Shown here: piece after piece, positions 15,791-24,604 of the stretch
Position numbering within the stretch: the first letter of the stretch is position 1
How the letters are laid out: each line of letters opens with the position of its first letter
NCBI GenBank assembly: GCA_013288485.1
Contig: JABDBW010000022.1
Coordinates: 1 to 32,805, forward strand
Source: Bacteroidota bacterium
GTDB lineage: Bacteria; Bacteroidota; Bacteroidia; Sphingobacteriales; Sphingobacteriaceae
DNA length: 32,805 bases
Direction of reading: 5' to 3'
Made by a program: the position numbers and the translations under genes
Notes under the pieces: model-generated
Told to the model about the DNA's origin: nothing
The model's database searches: none
Seen by the model: the letters and a program-made list of their open reading frames with translations, nothing else

Positions 15791-16312
15791 ATGGAATCCT
15801 TTCTTAATAAACTAAAAGATATTACCACTTTCATTTTTGATGTGGATGGTGTATTGACGGATGGTTCGGTATTTATTACAGATACCGGCGAACAAAGCCG
15901 CGCGTTTAATATTAAGGATGGTTACGCGTTGCAACTGGCCGTAAAATGCGGTTATAATGTTTGCGCCATTTCGGGCAGCCGCTCAAAAACGGCTATCTAC
16001 CGTTTAAATAGCCTGGGTATAACCGATGTATTTATTGGCGCCCATGTAAAAGCCAATAAGTTTAAAGATTACCTGGAAGCAAAAAGCATCATCGCTACCA
16101 ATGTTTTATTTATGGGCGATGATATTCCCGACCTGGCTACTATGAAAATGGCCGGACTGCCTGTTTGCCCGGCAGACGCGGCTGAAGAAATAAAAGCGGT
16201 TAGCCTATATGTTTCTCCTTACGGCGGCGGCAAAGGCTGCGCGCGCGATGTGATAGAAAAAGTGCTGAAGGTGCAGGATAAGTGGATGAGCGAAGAAGCC
16301 TATAGCTGGTAG
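15791..16312 (+). CDS. kdsC: KdsC-like 3-deoxy-D-manno-octulosonate 8-phosphate phosphatase (HAD)
   Basis: 173 residues, the size of the single-domain tetrameric HAD phosphatase KdsC, which dephosphorylates KDO-8-P in lipopolysaccharide core synthesis. Motif I is FDVDGVLTDG (nucleophile D17, acid/base D19), motif II is the Ser/Gly pair in CAISGSRS (about 58-64), and motif III/IV is MGDDIPDLATM (108-118), then AGLPVCPADA. No cap domain is present, as expected. A related sugar-phosphate substrate is possible, so the substrate is inferred. The stop is TAG, followed within 8 nt by a word repeat that extends into the next start codon. Confidence 0.88.
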   Translation: MESFLNKLKDITTFIFDVDGVLTDGSVFITDTGEQSRAFNIKDGYALQLAVKCGYNVCAISGSRSKTAIYRLNSLGITDVFIGAHVKANKFKDYLEAKSIIATNVLFMGDDIPDLATMKMAGLPVCPADAAEEIKAVSLYVSPYGGGKGCARDVIEKVLKVQDKWMSEEAYSW

Positions 16313-16319
16313 GGTGTGG

Positions 16320-16394
16320 GTGATGGTTCATGGATCATAGTTCATGGACATATCGTCAACAACAACCATGAACTATTAACCATCAACTATGAAC
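16320..16394. repeat. Two-armed inverted repeat, GTTCATGG/AACTATGAAC words, overlapping the maf start
   Basis: Left arm gatggttcatgg and atcatagttcatgg (16321-16346) faces right arm ccatgaactattaacc and atcaactatgaac (16367-16394). The ATG of the right-hand word ctATGAAC is the maf start codon, so the arm runs into the coding sequence. Confidence 0.8.
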
Positions 16395-16952
16395 TTTCCC
16401 CCAATAATTCTCGCTTCCAAATCACCACGCAGGCAGGAACTGTTAAAACAGATGGACCTTGATTTCCGCATCGTATTAAAGGAGGTGGATGAATCGTACC
16501 CCGATAATTTAACGCCCGAAGAGATAGCGGTTTACATAGCCCAAAAAAAAGCCACGGCATTTGATGAAATTGTGAGTGACGAAGTAGTGCTTACCGCCGA
16601 TACCATAGTAAGCATAGAGGGCCATATATTAGGCAAGCCCGAAACGGAAGAACATGCCATAGAGATGCTGAAAATGCTATCCGGCAAAACTCACCAGGTT
16701 ATTACGGGCGTTTGCCTGTTTTATAAACACGAATATCATAGCTTTTATGATGTATCTGATGTAACATTCCGCGTTTTAACCGACGATGAGATCAGTACTT
16801 ATGTAACCAAATACAAGCCTATGGATAAAGCAGGTTCCTACGGCATACAGGAGTGGGTAGGCATAGCAGGTATTGTGAAGATCAATGGATCCTATACCAA
16901 TGTGGTTGGTTTGCCAACGGAGAAGCTATACCAAGCGCTTATAAAACTATAA
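16389..16952 (+). CDS. maf: Maf family nucleotide pyrophosphatase
   Basis: 187-residue Maf/YhdE/YceF-type protein, full length for the family. These cytoplasmic enzymes hydrolyse non-canonical or modified nucleoside triphosphates (dTTP/UTP or m7GTP subgroups) and influence septum formation when overproduced. Visible signatures: LASKSPRRQELL (7-18, phosphate-binding), EVDESYP, VLTADTIVSIEGHILGKP (catalytic Asp region about 69-86), and the C-terminal DKAGSYGIQEWVG. The first codons (M-N-F) lie inside the preceding repeat arm. It is the last gene of the left + strand block and faces the M1 peptidase gene. Confidence 0.92.
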   Translation: MNFPPIILASKSPRRQELLKQMDLDFRIVLKEVDESYPDNLTPEEIAVYIAQKKATAFDEIVSDEVVLTADTIVSIEGHILGKPETEEHAIEMLKMLSGKTHQVITGVCLFYKHEYHSFYDVSDVTFRVLTDDEISTYVTKYKPMDKAGSYGIQEWVGIAGIVKINGSYTNVVGLPTEKLYQALIKL

Positions 16953-16965
16953 AACAAAACCCCCG

Positions 16966-17118
16966 CGTCATTGCGAGGAACGAAGCAATCTCTGCACATG
17001 CTAATCAAACAAGAAAAATTTCCTTATTAGCCTAAAGCAAATAGTAAACTCTTGCGGCCTGTCCTGCGTAGAGATTGCTTTCCCGAAAAATCGGGACAGG
17101 CTGTTCCTCGCAATGACG
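16966..17118. repeat. CATTGCGAGGAACGAAGCAATC inverted repeat, copy 1
   Basis: Left arm cgtcattgcgaggaacgaag plus caatctct (16966-16993) faces right arm agagattgctt (17070-17080) and gttcctcgcaatgacgcg (17103-17120). The right arm is interrupted by a TCCCGA/TCGGGA hairpin (17081-17097). It fills the gap between convergent maf and the M1 peptidase gene. Copy 2 is at 32315-32403. Confidence 0.88.
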
Positions 17119-17132
17119 CGCGCAGGAATGTA

Positions 17133-19130
17133 TTATTTCACCTTCAAACTATTATTCCCCCTGTTTATATCCGGCAAAGCATTATCCGGGTCAACGGTTA
17201 CCGATTCTGCTTCGGTTGTGGTTGGTATAGTAAAAGTAGTGGCTTTGTTCTGCAGCCAGGTTTCAACCGGGAGCGATATGCGTTTTTTACTGCCATCTTT
17301 CAGTTTAACTTCAATAGTAAAAGGCATCGACATTTGCTCCTTGTTTACAACAGTTACCTGGATGCCGTTTTTGGCATTGCCGCTAACATATTTGGCGCTC
17401 ACCAATTCCAGGTCGAGTTTGTAATTATTGTAGAACCAGCCCTTCCAGTACCATGACAGGTCCTCGCCCGCACCATTTTCCATCGACCTGAAAAAATCAT
17501 CAGGCTGCGGATGTTTATAGGCCCATTTATGTATATAGTTTCTAAAAGCATAATCAAATCGATCTTTCCCCAATATCTGCTCACGCAATAATACCAGGCC
17601 AAATGCCGGCTTAAAATAAACTATGGGGTGGCGGTATTTTTCGGCAATTGCATCGGCGGCCGTCATAATAGTAGGCGCGTTGGGGTCAAGCAGGGTAGGA
17701 ATGATTTCGTCAGCAGGATTGCCGCCGCGCGGCGCGTATTCGCCATCGCGTTTGGGTGCGAACTCGCCGTGATTAAACGCATCCGAAGCATACACATCAA
17801 TAAAGGTATTGAAACCCTCGTCCATCCAGCCATAACGGCGCTCATCCGAGCCAACTATCATCGGGAACCAGTTATGGCCAATTTCATGTGCTGTTACCCA
17901 GAATAATTCTTTTCCCTTATCATTAATACCGTCAAAAACAATTCCGGGGTATTCCATGCCACCCGCTATGCCCGCCTCATTTATGGCGACAGGGTAGGGG
18001 TAAACAAACCATTTTTCGGAAAAGTATTCAATCGAACCTTTTAAATACTCAGTAGCTCTTCCCCAGGCATCATTACCCACGCTCTCAACAGGATAAACAG
18101 ACATTGCAAGAGACTTTTTACCGCCGGGCAGGTTAACCCTCGCCGCGTCCCATACGTATGCGTTCGACGCGCCAAAGGCCACGTCGCGGGTATTGGCCAT
18201 TTTAAAATGCCAGGTAAGCGTACCTTTATGAACAGGGCGCGACGACGCGTCGGTTACTTCCTGCGGTGTTCGTATCATAATGGTTTTATCGCTGTTACGG
18301 GCAGCAGTCAGGCGGCTTATTTGTTTGGCCGTCAATACTTCGGCCGGGTTAACCAACTCGCCCGAACCGGCTACTATCATATCCGCCGGAACGGTTACGC
18401 TGTAATCAATATCGCCGTATTCACAATAAAATTCGCCTGCGCCTAAAAACGGCAGGGTGTCCCAGCCGCGGGTATCATCATACACACACATCCGCGGAAA
18501 CCATTGGGCAATTTCGTATATACGGCCATTTTTGGTAAGCACATGGTCGGTACGCCCGCCGAAATCGCCAGGTATGGTATAGTGGTATTTAATAAGCAGG
18601 TTTATTTTTCCACCATGAGCGGTTACGGCCATCGGCAGACGAATTTGCATACGGGTATCAGTAATTACATAAACAGCTTTTTGTGTTTTGCCATTTTGAA
18701 GGATGTAAACCGATTCTACCTGGTACCCATCCGTATGCTGGTTTGCGCCTGGCTGAAACCCGGTCACAAAATTGGAGCGGGCATCTTTTTTATAGGTGTT
18801 TTGGTCCATCTGCAGCCATAAAAATTGTAAGGCATCCGGGCTGTTATTGGTGTAGGTGATATTCTCGTCGCAGCTTAACGTTTTGGTTGCAGTGTCAATA
18901 TTGGCCTTTAGCTGGTAGTCAACCCGGTTTTGCCAGTATTTTGGACCGGGATCGCCATTTGCCGAATGAAACTCATTGCCTTTTTCTGAATAAAATAAGG
19001 GAGAAAACAAGTCAGAAGGAACGTAATTTGACTTTATGGTATCGTTAGTTGTATTTCGTGGTTTTCTTTGAGCGTTGGCAATAACAGCTAAAAACAAGAG
19101 GAGGCCCAGTGCGGTAAATTTCAATTTCAT
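17133..19130 (-). CDS. Secreted M1 family zinc aminopeptidase
   Basis: 665 residues with a signal peptide ([21 protein letters not shown]), so it is periplasmic or exported. An M1-like N-terminal beta domain comes first, then the gluzincin catalytic domain. That carries the exopeptidase motif GGMEYPG, the zinc motif HEIGH (about 413-417) in [16 protein letters not shown], and the third ligand Glu in [13 protein letters not shown] about 20 residues later. A catalytic Tyr candidate follows. The C-terminal region (about 570-665) is beta-rich and ends without a T9SS tail. It is predicted to remove N-terminal residues from peptides for nutrition. It lies downstream of ppx in the same orientation but is separated by a repeat-filled 229-bp gap, so it probably has its own promoter. 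Confidence 0.92.
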   Translation of the reverse strand: MKLKFTALGLLLFLAVIANAQRKPRNTTNDTIKSNYVPSDLFSPLFYSEKGNEFHSANGDPGPKYWQNRVDYQLKANIDTATKTLSCDENITYTNNSPDALQFLWLQMDQNTYKKDARSNFVTGFQPGANQHTDGYQVESVYILQNGKTQKAVYVITDTRMQIRLPMAVTAHGGKINLLIKYHYTIPGDFGGRTDHVLTKNGRIYEIAQWFPRMCVYDDTRGWDTLPFLGAGEFYCEYGDIDYSVTVPADMIVAGSGELVNPAEVLTAKQISRLTAARNSDKTIMIRTPQEVTDASSRPVHKGTLTWHFKMANTRDVAFGASNAYVWDAARVNLPGGKKSLAMSVYPVESVGNDAWGRATEYLKGSIEYFSEKWFVYPYPVAINEAGIAGGMEYPGIVFDGINDKGKELFWVTAHEIGHNWFPMIVGSDERRYGWMDEGFNTFIDVYASDAFNHGEFAPKRDGEYAPRGGNPADEIIPTLLDPNAPTIMTAADAIAEKYRHPIVYFKPAFGLVLLREQILGKDRFDYAFRNYIHKWAYKHPQPDDFFRSMENGAGEDLSWYWKGWFYNNYKLDLELVSAKYVSGNAKNGIQVTVVNKEQMSMPFTIEVKLKDGSKKRISLPVETWLQNKATTFTIPTTTEAESVTVDPDNALPDINRGNNSLKVK

Positions 19131-19203
19131 ACGTATCAGTTAAGGATAGCAATATACAAAAAAAGCCCCCTCTAAATCAATAGCGCTATTAGTTAAGCCA
19201 AAA

Positions 19204-19305
19204 AATATCGAACACCGAATTTCGAATGATGAATAATGAAGTGTTGTAAGTTCAATATATTTATGACTTCGGAGTTCGACATTCAAAATTCATTATTCGA
19301 CATTA
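19204..19305. repeat. Word-type inverted repeat, AATATCGAA/AATAATGAA family, copy 2
   Basis: aatatcgaacaccgaatttcg then gaatgatgaataatgaag (left arm) face acttcggagttcgacattc and aaaattcattattcgacatt (right arm). It lies between the ppx stop and the M1 peptidase start and shares its words with 5071-5165. Confidence 0.78.
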
Positions 19306-19359
19306 ATTCCCCCTTTGTTTATCTCTTAACTTATAGGATTGGAGAGGGTTGGGCGGGGC

Positions 19360-20289
19360 TTACCCCATCATCTCCGCCAAAACCCCTTCTTTTAAAGAAT
19401 TGGTCGACATGCAAACCTGATCAATACTGAGCGCCTGCATAATAAAGCGGGTAATTATTGAAGCCACTACGATCATATCGATACGTACAGGAATAATGCC
19501 CCTTGTATTTTCACGTTCATAGTGCGAGGAGGCAATCAGTTTATCGGTAACATTTATAAGATCGTCTTTTTGAAAAGTATAGTTTTTTATTGCCTTTAGG
19601 TCGAAAGGATTGCCTTTTTCTAATTCTATCACCTCGGCAAAGGTTTCAAACGCGCCTGATGAGCCTACCAGTACATCAGCGGGGTACTTTGAGGCCACTG
19701 CAAGTAAACTGATCAAATTTTCCTGCAGGTAAACATTAAGTGCATTTATAGATTCTGTGGGGATAGGGTCGGTGCGATGAAATTTGTCCATCAGCCTCGC
19801 GGCGCCTATCTCGAAGCTTTGTTTCCATAAAATGCTATACTTATTACCTATAATAAACTCCACGCTGCCTCCACCGATATCCATAATCAACGAGGTTTGA
19901 CTGGATAGGCTGCCCGCCAATTTCACCCCCTTATAAATATAGTCGGCTTCGTGTTCACCGTCGATAGTTTCAATAACTATGCCCGTTTTTTCGGCCACTT
20001 CATCTATAAATTGTTTTCCGTTCGAGGCGCCGCGCAATGCCGAAGTAGCTACCGCCCGGGCATCTTTAACGCCGTGCGTTATAATATCCCGATGGAAGTT
20101 TTGAATTGTATTTATACCGCGCTCATAAGCCGCGGGCTGTATAATGCCCTGGTTAATGCCGCCCTCGCCCAGTTTAACCGGTTCATGCTTATGCACCACT
20201 TCCTGGTAAGAAGCCGCGCTGCCCTCAGCAATTAATAAATGGAAAGTATTGGTGCCGAGGTCCATTACGGCTACTTTGCGTTCATCCAT
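19360..20289 (-). CDS. Ppx/GppA family phosphatase
   Basis: 309 residues, covering only the two ASKHA-fold ATPase-like domains of the Ppx/GppA family; the C-terminal HD-like domain of the ~500-residue E. coli enzymes is absent, which is usual in Bacteroidota. Phosphate-1 loop: AVMDLGTNTFHLLIAEG (8-24). Phosphate-2 loop: LIMDIGGGSVEFIIG (about 140-154). The conserved GSSGAFETFAE segment is present around residue 208. It hydrolyses polyphosphate and/or pppGpp in the cytoplasm; which substrate applies cannot be decided by eye. It sits downstream of dnaJ in the same direction, with a terminator and a repeat between. Confidence 0.9.
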   Translation of the reverse strand: MDERKVAVMDLGTNTFHLLIAEGSAASYQEVVHKHEPVKLGEGGINQGIIQPAAYERGINTIQNFHRDIITHGVKDARAVATSALRGASNGKQFIDEVAEKTGIVIETIDGEHEADYIYKGVKLAGSLSSQTSLIMDIGGGSVEFIIGNKYSILWKQSFEIGAARLMDKFHRTDPIPTESINALNVYLQENLISLLAVASKYPADVLVGSSGAFETFAEVIELEKGNPFDLKAIKNYTFQKDDLINVTDKLIASSHYERENTRGIIPVRIDMIVVASIITRFIMQALSIDQVCMSTNSLKEGVLAEMMG

Positions 20290-20370
20290 ACGGTTAAATA
20301 AGCTGTAAGGAATAAAGTTAAAAATAGTATTAAAGTTTTACCCCTAATTCAAAATAAAAGTCATTTAAAA

Positions 20371-20404
20371 CAAAAAAGCCCAAAATCATAATGATCCTGA
20401 GCTT
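20371..20404 (-). terminator. Rho-independent terminator of dnaJ
   Basis: On the minus strand AAGCTCAGGATCAT pairs with ATGATTTTGGGCTT, using G-U wobbles for all internal differences, and is followed by TTTTTTG. It lies about 40 nt after the dnaJ stop and before ppx. Confidence 0.75.
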
Positions 20405-20408
20405 AAAA

Positions 20409-20441
20409 AACCTTTTACCTTTCAGCTTTTACCTTTCACCC
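20409..20441. repeat. ACCTTTTACCTTTT-word repeat, one arm only
   Basis: ccttttacctttcagc followed by ttttacctttcaccc, the same words as the complete two-armed copy at 23386-23460 but without an opposing arm. It ends 2 nt from the dnaJ stop codon. Confidence 0.6.
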
Positions 20442-20443
20442 CT

Positions 20444-21610
20444 CTACTCAAAATATTCCTTCATCCTTTCAAAGAAACTTTTTTCATTCTTTCCGGGGTT
20501 AGGTTTAAAGTTGGGTGAGTCCTGTAATTTTTCTAACAAGGCACGTTCCTCATTATTCAATATTTTTGGCGTCCATATATTAATATGTATCAGTTGGTCA
20601 CCGCGGTTGTACGAGTTTACTTCGGGTACACCCTTACCTTTCAGGCGTAATATTTTACCGCCCTGTGTACCGGGGTCTATCCTTATCTTGGCTTTGCCGT
20701 CAATAGTGGGCACTTCTATGTTTGTACCTAAAGCCGCGTCAATAAAGGTAATATGCAGGTCGTAGATCACATTATTGCCATCGCGTTTTAAAGTTTCGTG
20801 CGGTATTTCTTCGATCAGGATGATCAGGTCGCCGGGTACGCCGCCGCGTGGGGCCGCGTTTCCTTTCCCGCTCATGCTTAACTGCATACCTTCGCTTACA
20901 CCGGCAGGTACATTCAGGCTGATAGTTTCTTCGCCGCGCACCACACCATCACCATGACAAACCGTACATTTCGAAGTTATTACCGAGCCTTCGCCGTTAC
21001 AGGTAGGGCAGGTGCTGGTAGTTTGCATTTGCCCTAAAATAGTATTGGTTACCCGCCTTACTGCGCCCGATCCGCCGCAGGTTTTACAGGTTTGAAAAGA
21101 CGATTTATCTTTCGCGCCTGTACCGTCGCAGGTTTTACAATGTATTTGCTTGTTTACCTTTATTTTCTTTTCGGCGCCATTGGCAATTTCTTCCAGCGTG
21201 AGCCTTACCTTGATGCGCAGGTTGCTGCCCCGCGCCACACGGCGCCCGCCCTGGCCCTGCCTGCCGCCACCGCCGCCAAAAAATCCTTCAAACGGGCTGC
21301 CCCCGCCAAAAATATCGCCGAACTGGCTAAATATGTCCTCCATATTCATGCCCCCGCCGCCGTAGCCGCCGCCATTGGCCGATTGCGCATTGGCCGCATG
21401 GCCAAACTGGTTGTAACGCTGGCGTTTTTCGGGATTGCTTAAAACTTCGTATGCCTCGGCGGCTTCTTTAAACCGTTCCTCTGCTTCCTTATCGCCCTGG
21501 TTTTTATCCGGGTGATATTTAATAGCCATCTTTCGATAAGCTTTCTTTATCTCTTCCGCATCGGCACCTTTTGCAACGCCCAGTATATCGTAGTAATCTC
21601 TTTTTGCCAT
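20444..21610 (-). CDS. dnaJ: Chaperone protein DnaJ
   Basis: 388-residue full-length type I Hsp40. J domain at 1-70 with the HPD motif ([19 protein letters not shown]), which stimulates DnaK ATPase. A Gly/Phe-rich linker (about 75-120) is unusually glycine-dense. The zinc-finger domain follows with four CxxCxGxG repeats ([32 protein letters not shown]), then the C-terminal substrate-binding domain with [11 protein letters not shown]. It acts with DnaK and GrpE in protein folding and heat-shock response. grpE lies upstream in the same direction; the usual tight grpE-dnaJ spacing is opened to 168 bp by a word repeat. A terminator follows. Confidence 0.97.
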   Translation of the reverse strand: MAKRDYYDILGVAKGADAEEIKKAYRKMAIKYHPDKNQGDKEAEERFKEAAEAYEVLSNPEKRQRYNQFGHAANAQSANGGGYGGGGMNMEDIFSQFGDIFGGGSPFEGFFGGGGGRQGQGGRRVARGSNLRIKVRLTLEEIANGAEKKIKVNKQIHCKTCDGTGAKDKSSFQTCKTCGGSGAVRRVTNTILGQMQTTSTCPTCNGEGSVITSKCTVCHGDGVVRGEETISLNVPAGVSEGMQLSMSGKGNAAPRGGVPGDLIILIEEIPHETLKRDGNNVIYDLHITFIDAALGTNIEVPTIDGKAKIRIDPGTQGGKILRLKGKGVPEVNSYNRGDQLIHINIWTPKILNNEERALLEKLQDSPNFKPNPGKNEKSFFERMKEYFE

Positions 21611-21617
21611 TTATTTA

Positions 21618-21778
21618 ATGAGTGAATTAGCGCGTGAGTGAATTAGTGAATGTTTTAATGTTCATTTAATTCAATCGTGCGCTAATTGTAATTTCTATTT
21701 TTATATAAAATCAGGAATGAGTAATAGCAGAATGTATTAACATCCACTAATTCACTCATTCCATCATTCAGTCATTGA
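21618..21778. repeat. Two-armed inverted repeat, GAATTAGTGAATGA words, between grpE and dnaJ
   Basis: Left arm aatgagtgaattagcg, cgtgagtgaattag and tgaatg (21618-21651) faces right arm cactaattcactcattcc and atcattcagtcattga (21744-21778). Between them is an extra pair, gaattagcgcg against cgtgcgctaatt. The right arm ends exactly at the grpE stop codon. Confidence 0.8.
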
Positions 21779-22336
21779 TCACGCTCCTACTATCACTTTT
21801 GCAAAGCGTATAACTTTGTCGTTAAGATAGTAACCTTTTTCCATTTCATCAATAACCTTCCCCTTTTGGTCATCGGTAGGGGCCGGGATGTTGGTAATGG
21901 CTTCATGCAATTCAGCATCAAAAGGATTGCCTATTGATTCCATGGGTTTTAAACCCTTTTGCGATAGGATATTATTTAATTTATTTTGTACCAATACAAC
22001 GCCTTCTTTAACGGCATTAATGTCAGTAGCATTTTCCATCGACCTGACAGCACGTTCAAAATCATCAAGTAACGGCAGTAATGATACAATTACTTCCTTA
22101 CCGGCTGTTTGTAGCAGTTCTGCACGTTCTTTATTGGTGCGGCGCCTGAAATTATCAAATTCGGCATACAGGCGTAAGTATTTATCGTTGGCTATTGATA
22201 ATTCTTCCTTTAAAAGTAGTTCTGTAGCTTTTTCAGCTGCCAATTCGCTTTGATCCGCATCCACGAAATCGGTATCAATATTCCCGTCTAAAGCTTCGGG
22301 TGTTTCTTCTTTATGTGTCTTTTTTTTCTTAAGCAT
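21779..22336 (-). CDS. grpE: Nucleotide exchange factor GrpE
   Basis: 185 residues, normal GrpE length. An acidic disordered N-terminus (about 1-40, begins MLKKKKTHKEETPEALDG) leads into a long coiled-coil helix (about 40-100: KYLRLYAEFDNFRRRTNKER is the family signature). A C-terminal beta-domain follows with NPFDAELHEAITNIP and the closing GYYLNDKVIRFAKVIVG. GrpE releases ADP from DnaK. The same-strand neighbour dnaJ supports the role. The stop TGA coincides with the end of the repeat arm downstream. Confidence 0.96.
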   Translation of the reverse strand: MLKKKKTHKEETPEALDGNIDTDFVDADQSELAAEKATELLLKEELSIANDKYLRLYAEFDNFRRRTNKERAELLQTAGKEVIVSLLPLLDDFERAVRSMENATDINAVKEGVVLVQNKLNNILSQKGLKPMESIGNPFDAELHEAITNIPAPTDDQKGKVIDEMEKGYYLNDKVIRFAKVIVGA

Positions 22337-22412
22337 ATTATTAAAAATTCATAGCTAATAGTGCCAATCAACTACCTTGCCAGTAGGTTTGCGTGCGACA
22401 GGCTGTCAGTGG

Positions 22413-22493
22413 ATAGTTGGCAGTTGGCAGTGCGCAGTTGCCAAGTATGCAATTTAGTAACAATTGCAAACTGCGCACTTGTAACTGCCAACT
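22413..22493. repeat. Two-armed inverted repeat, GTTTGCAGT/AGTTGGCAGT words, at the ftsE stop codon
   Basis: Left arm agttggcagttggcagtgcg plus cagttg (22415-22440) faces right arm caattgcaaactgcgcac and ttgtaactgccaact (22461-22493). On the minus strand the ftsE stop is the TAG of TAGTTGGCAGTT, so the stop codon is built from the first bases of the repeat. Confidence 0.85.
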
Positions 22494-23172
22494 AAAGAAT
22501 TGCGTCTTCCAAAACCTTACCATTCTCGCATTTGATAATACGCGACGGAAAGGTGCGGATAATATGGTAATCGTGCGTAGCAACCAATACCGCTGTTCCC
22601 GACTGGCTTATTTGTTTTAATAATAAAACAATTTCTTCGGAGGTATCCGGGTCAAGGTTACCGGTTGGCTCATCTGCTAAAATTATTTCGGGGTTATTTA
22701 ATAAAGCACGGGCAATTACCACGCGTTGCTGTTCGCCGCCTGAAAGCTCATGCGGCATTTTTTTTAATTTTGAACGAAGGCCCACTTTCTCTAATACATC
22801 CAATATACGGTCGGCAATTAACTGGTTATCTGTCCAGCCGGTGGCGCGCATTACAAATTGCAGGTTTTGGTCGATAGAACGGTCTGTCAATAACTGGAAA
22901 TCCTGGAAGACAATACCCAGTTTGCGGCGCAGAAAGGGGATATCTTTATCTGTTATTTTATGCAGGTCATATCCGCAAGCATGGCCATCGCCAACTGTAA
23001 CTGCCAGGTCGCCATAGATAACTTTAAGCAAACTGCTTTTGCCCGAACCGGTTTGACCAATCAACCATACAAAATCACCTTTATCAATATGCAGGTTAAC
23101 GTTCGACAATACCAGGTGTTTTTGTTGAAAAATATCAACATTATTTAGCTTAATAATGGAGTTTCCTATCAT
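22492..23172 (-). CDS. ftsE: Cell-division ABC transporter ATP-binding protein FtsE
   Basis: 226-residue single ABC ATPase of the FtsE/LolD/MacB class. Walker [10 protein letters not shown] (about 40-48), Q-loop VFQDFQLL, signature LSGGEQQR, Walker [13 protein letters not shown] and switch His in VATHD are all intact. The [18 protein letters not shown] and [18 protein letters not shown] stretches favour FtsE over a heme exporter CcmA, as does separation from the ccm genes. FtsE works with membrane subunit FtsX to control peptidoglycan hydrolases at the septum; ftsX is not in the window. It begins 4 nt after the stop of the 67-residue ORF. Confidence 0.88.
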   Translation of the reverse strand: MIGNSIIKLNNVDIFQQKHLVLSNVNLHIDKGDFVWLIGQTGSGKSSLLKVIYGDLAVTVGDGHACGYDLHKITDKDIPFLRRKLGIVFQDFQLLTDRSIDQNLQFVMRATGWTDNQLIADRILDVLEKVGLRSKLKKMPHELSGGEQQRVVIARALLNNPEIILADEPTGNLDPDTSEEIVLLLKQISQSGTAVLVATHDYHIIRTFPSRIIKCENGKVLEDAIL

Positions 23173-23176
23173 TGTT

Positions 23177-23380
23177 TCAGAGTTCTAATTTTAAGATCTG
23201 TCCAAACGGCAGCTCTTTAATAATGTTCATTATATATTCGGTTTTATGGCTCAATCCCACTTTATCCAATGATTTTTCGGGCCTGTCAACCCTGAAATAA
23301 GCAAGCAGCGTAAACTGGTCATCCCTTAGCTGTACATAATCGGGTATTTTGGCCACGCCTTTAACTTTTATTATATACAT
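23177..23380 (-). CDS. Small conserved-looking hypothetical protein upstream of ftsE (67 aa)
   Basis: 67 residues, starting MYIIKVKGVAKIPDYVQLRD and ending MNIIKELPFGQILKLEL. Predicted as a small alpha/beta soluble protein (two N-terminal strands, LLAYFRVDRP strand, C-terminal helix). No signal peptide, cysteine or catalytic motif is visible, and I cannot assign a family. The 4-nt spacing to ftsE implies co-transcription and possibly coupled translation, so it may work with FtsE. The ATG at 23380 is preceded closely by a word-type repeat (23386-23460). Confidence 0.75.
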   Translation of the reverse strand: MYIIKVKGVAKIPDYVQLRDDQFTLLAYFRVDRPEKSLDKVGLSHKTEYIMNIIKELPFGQILKLEL

Positions 23381-23385
23381 TTTTT

Positions 23386-23460
23386 AAAGGTTAAAGGCGA
23401 AAGGTAAAAGGTAAAAGGTGCTTATATTACCTTTTACCTTTTGCCTTTTACCTTTCAGCC
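23386..23460. repeat. Two-armed inverted repeat, AAAGGTAAAAGGTAAAAGG words
   Basis: Left arm aaaggttaaaggcgaaagg and taaaaggtaaaaggtg (23386-23420) faces right arm ttaccttttaccttttgcc and ttttacctttcagcc (23427-23460) around a 6-nt centre. It sits between the acyl-CoA reductase stop and the 67-aa gene start (5 nt from its ATG). Confidence 0.88.
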
Positions 23461-23477
23461 TCAAATGTATTGTTATT

Positions 23478-24503
23478 TTAAAGATTTGCCAAGAAATCCA
23501 TCGTATCAATGCCATCGGCATAATCACTTAACCCGGGTTGCTGGCTTTGGCCAAAATTAACCAACTGGTTTTTCACCTGCAAGGGGGCATCGCTAACTAT
23601 ACATTGTATTTTATCGCTCTCATTTTCAATTAATTGCTGCGCGTCTTGCAAATCATCATAGTAACTGTAATACAATACGGCCAGCGGCGATACCAAGCGT
23701 TCGTCTTCTTTAAGCAGCAAAAATCCATTATCTAAATGCTTATCACTGTTTACCAAATAAATAGATTTATTATAATCGTAATTGTTATTGTATTTATGAT
23801 GATTGATAATAGGCTGGAAAGGCTCTATCGCCTCAAAAAATTTAGCCAGTTCATAGTTATGCGGGATCAACATTTTAGATACGTTGCGGCAACCCAAGCC
23901 ATAATAATCAAAAATATCATGGCCCAAGTTATATAATTGGTGTTCGGTCTCATTTCCTGTTAATACGGCCAAACTATTGCGGTTTTTGCGGATAATATGT
24001 GGCACCTTGCCAAAATAATATTCAAAATACCGCGATGAGTTATTGCTGCCGGTGGCAATAACCGCATCGAAATTTTCCAGCCTTTCAACAAAACTAAACT
24101 GATCTTTGAAGCGGCTGTCAATGGCCGTCAGTTTTTCTAAAACATATTTTATTAGCCGCGCATCCTGTACCGATGCCTTAATTAAGGCATGGTTGCCGGT
24201 AGCCAATACGCACAATACATCGTGAAAGCCCACCAGCGGGATGTTGCCTGCCAGTATGAGCCCTATTTTTTTAACAGACGCGCTTTTTGCAAGATCATAT
24301 TTATTGAGCCAGGCAGTCAAATCATCCGCATTAAGCATCAGGCCGGTAGCTTTTACCGCTTTTTCAATACTGGCAGGTGTAAACCAAGCATTATGCTGCT
24401 GCTCATTGTTTATAATTTCTGTTAATTCTTCATCGGTGGCCGATAGCTGTTTTCCAAGTTCCGAAAATGTATTTATCAGTTCTTTTATAGTAAATTTTGA
24501 CAT
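23478..24503 (-). CDS. Acyl-CoA reductase, LuxC-like
   Basis: 341-residue protein of the LuxC-type acyl-CoA reductase family (aldehyde dehydrogenase superfamily), shorter than LuxC itself (~480). Visible family features: the nucleotide-binding-like stretch IGLILAGNIPLVGFHDVLCV (about 81-100), VIATGSNNSSRYFEYYFGKV (about 150-170), NRNSLAVLTG, and the candidate active-site cysteine in GLGCRNVSKMLIP. It would reduce acyl-CoA to aldehyde with NAD(P)H; the physiological substrate in Bacteroidota is unknown. It is divergent from the 2[4Fe-4S] ferredoxin gene across a 101-bp intergenic region, a pairing I recall as common in this phylum. Confidence 0.8.
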   Translation of the reverse strand: MSKFTIKELINTFSELGKQLSATDEELTEIINNEQQHNAWFTPASIEKAVKATGLMLNADDLTAWLNKYDLAKSASVKKIGLILAGNIPLVGFHDVLCVLATGNHALIKASVQDARLIKYVLEKLTAIDSRFKDQFSFVERLENFDAVIATGSNNSSRYFEYYFGKVPHIIRKNRNSLAVLTGNETEHQLYNLGHDIFDYYGLGCRNVSKMLIPHNYELAKFFEAIEPFQPIINHHKYNNNYDYNKSIYLVNSDKHLDNGFLLLKEDERLVSPLAVLYYSYYDDLQDAQQLIENESDKIQCIVSDAPLQVKNQLVNFGQSQQPGLSDYADGIDTMDFLANL

Positions 24504-24543
24504 ATATATGGTAAGTATTCAAACTCGTAAATTCTTTTTTTGT

Positions 24544-24551
24544 TATATTTG
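24544..24551 (+). promoter_or_regulatory. TAnnTTTG box (TATATTTG) before the ferredoxin
   Basis: Exact TAnnTTTG match in the divergent region, 53 nt upstream of the ferredoxin ATG at 24605. It supports that start over an upstream in-frame ATG at 24566. Confidence 0.55.
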
Positions 24552-24604
24552 CACGCTTTGTCAGTTTGGCAAAGGTAATTGAGAATACAAGATTATTTAA
24601 AAAT

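Noticed and set aside
17052..17456. 134-residue plus-strand ORF overlapping the end of the M1 peptidase gene
   Set aside because: It runs antisense to a well-supported enzyme and begins in a repeat; no recognisable domain.
19236..19430. 64-residue plus-strand ORF over the repeat between ppx and the M1 gene
   Set aside because: Composed of repeat words and antisense ppx sequence; no coding character.
22492..23172. ABC ATPase as the missing CcmA
   Set aside because: The motifs and neighbours fit FtsE; it lies about 9 kb from the nearest ccm gene on the opposite strand.
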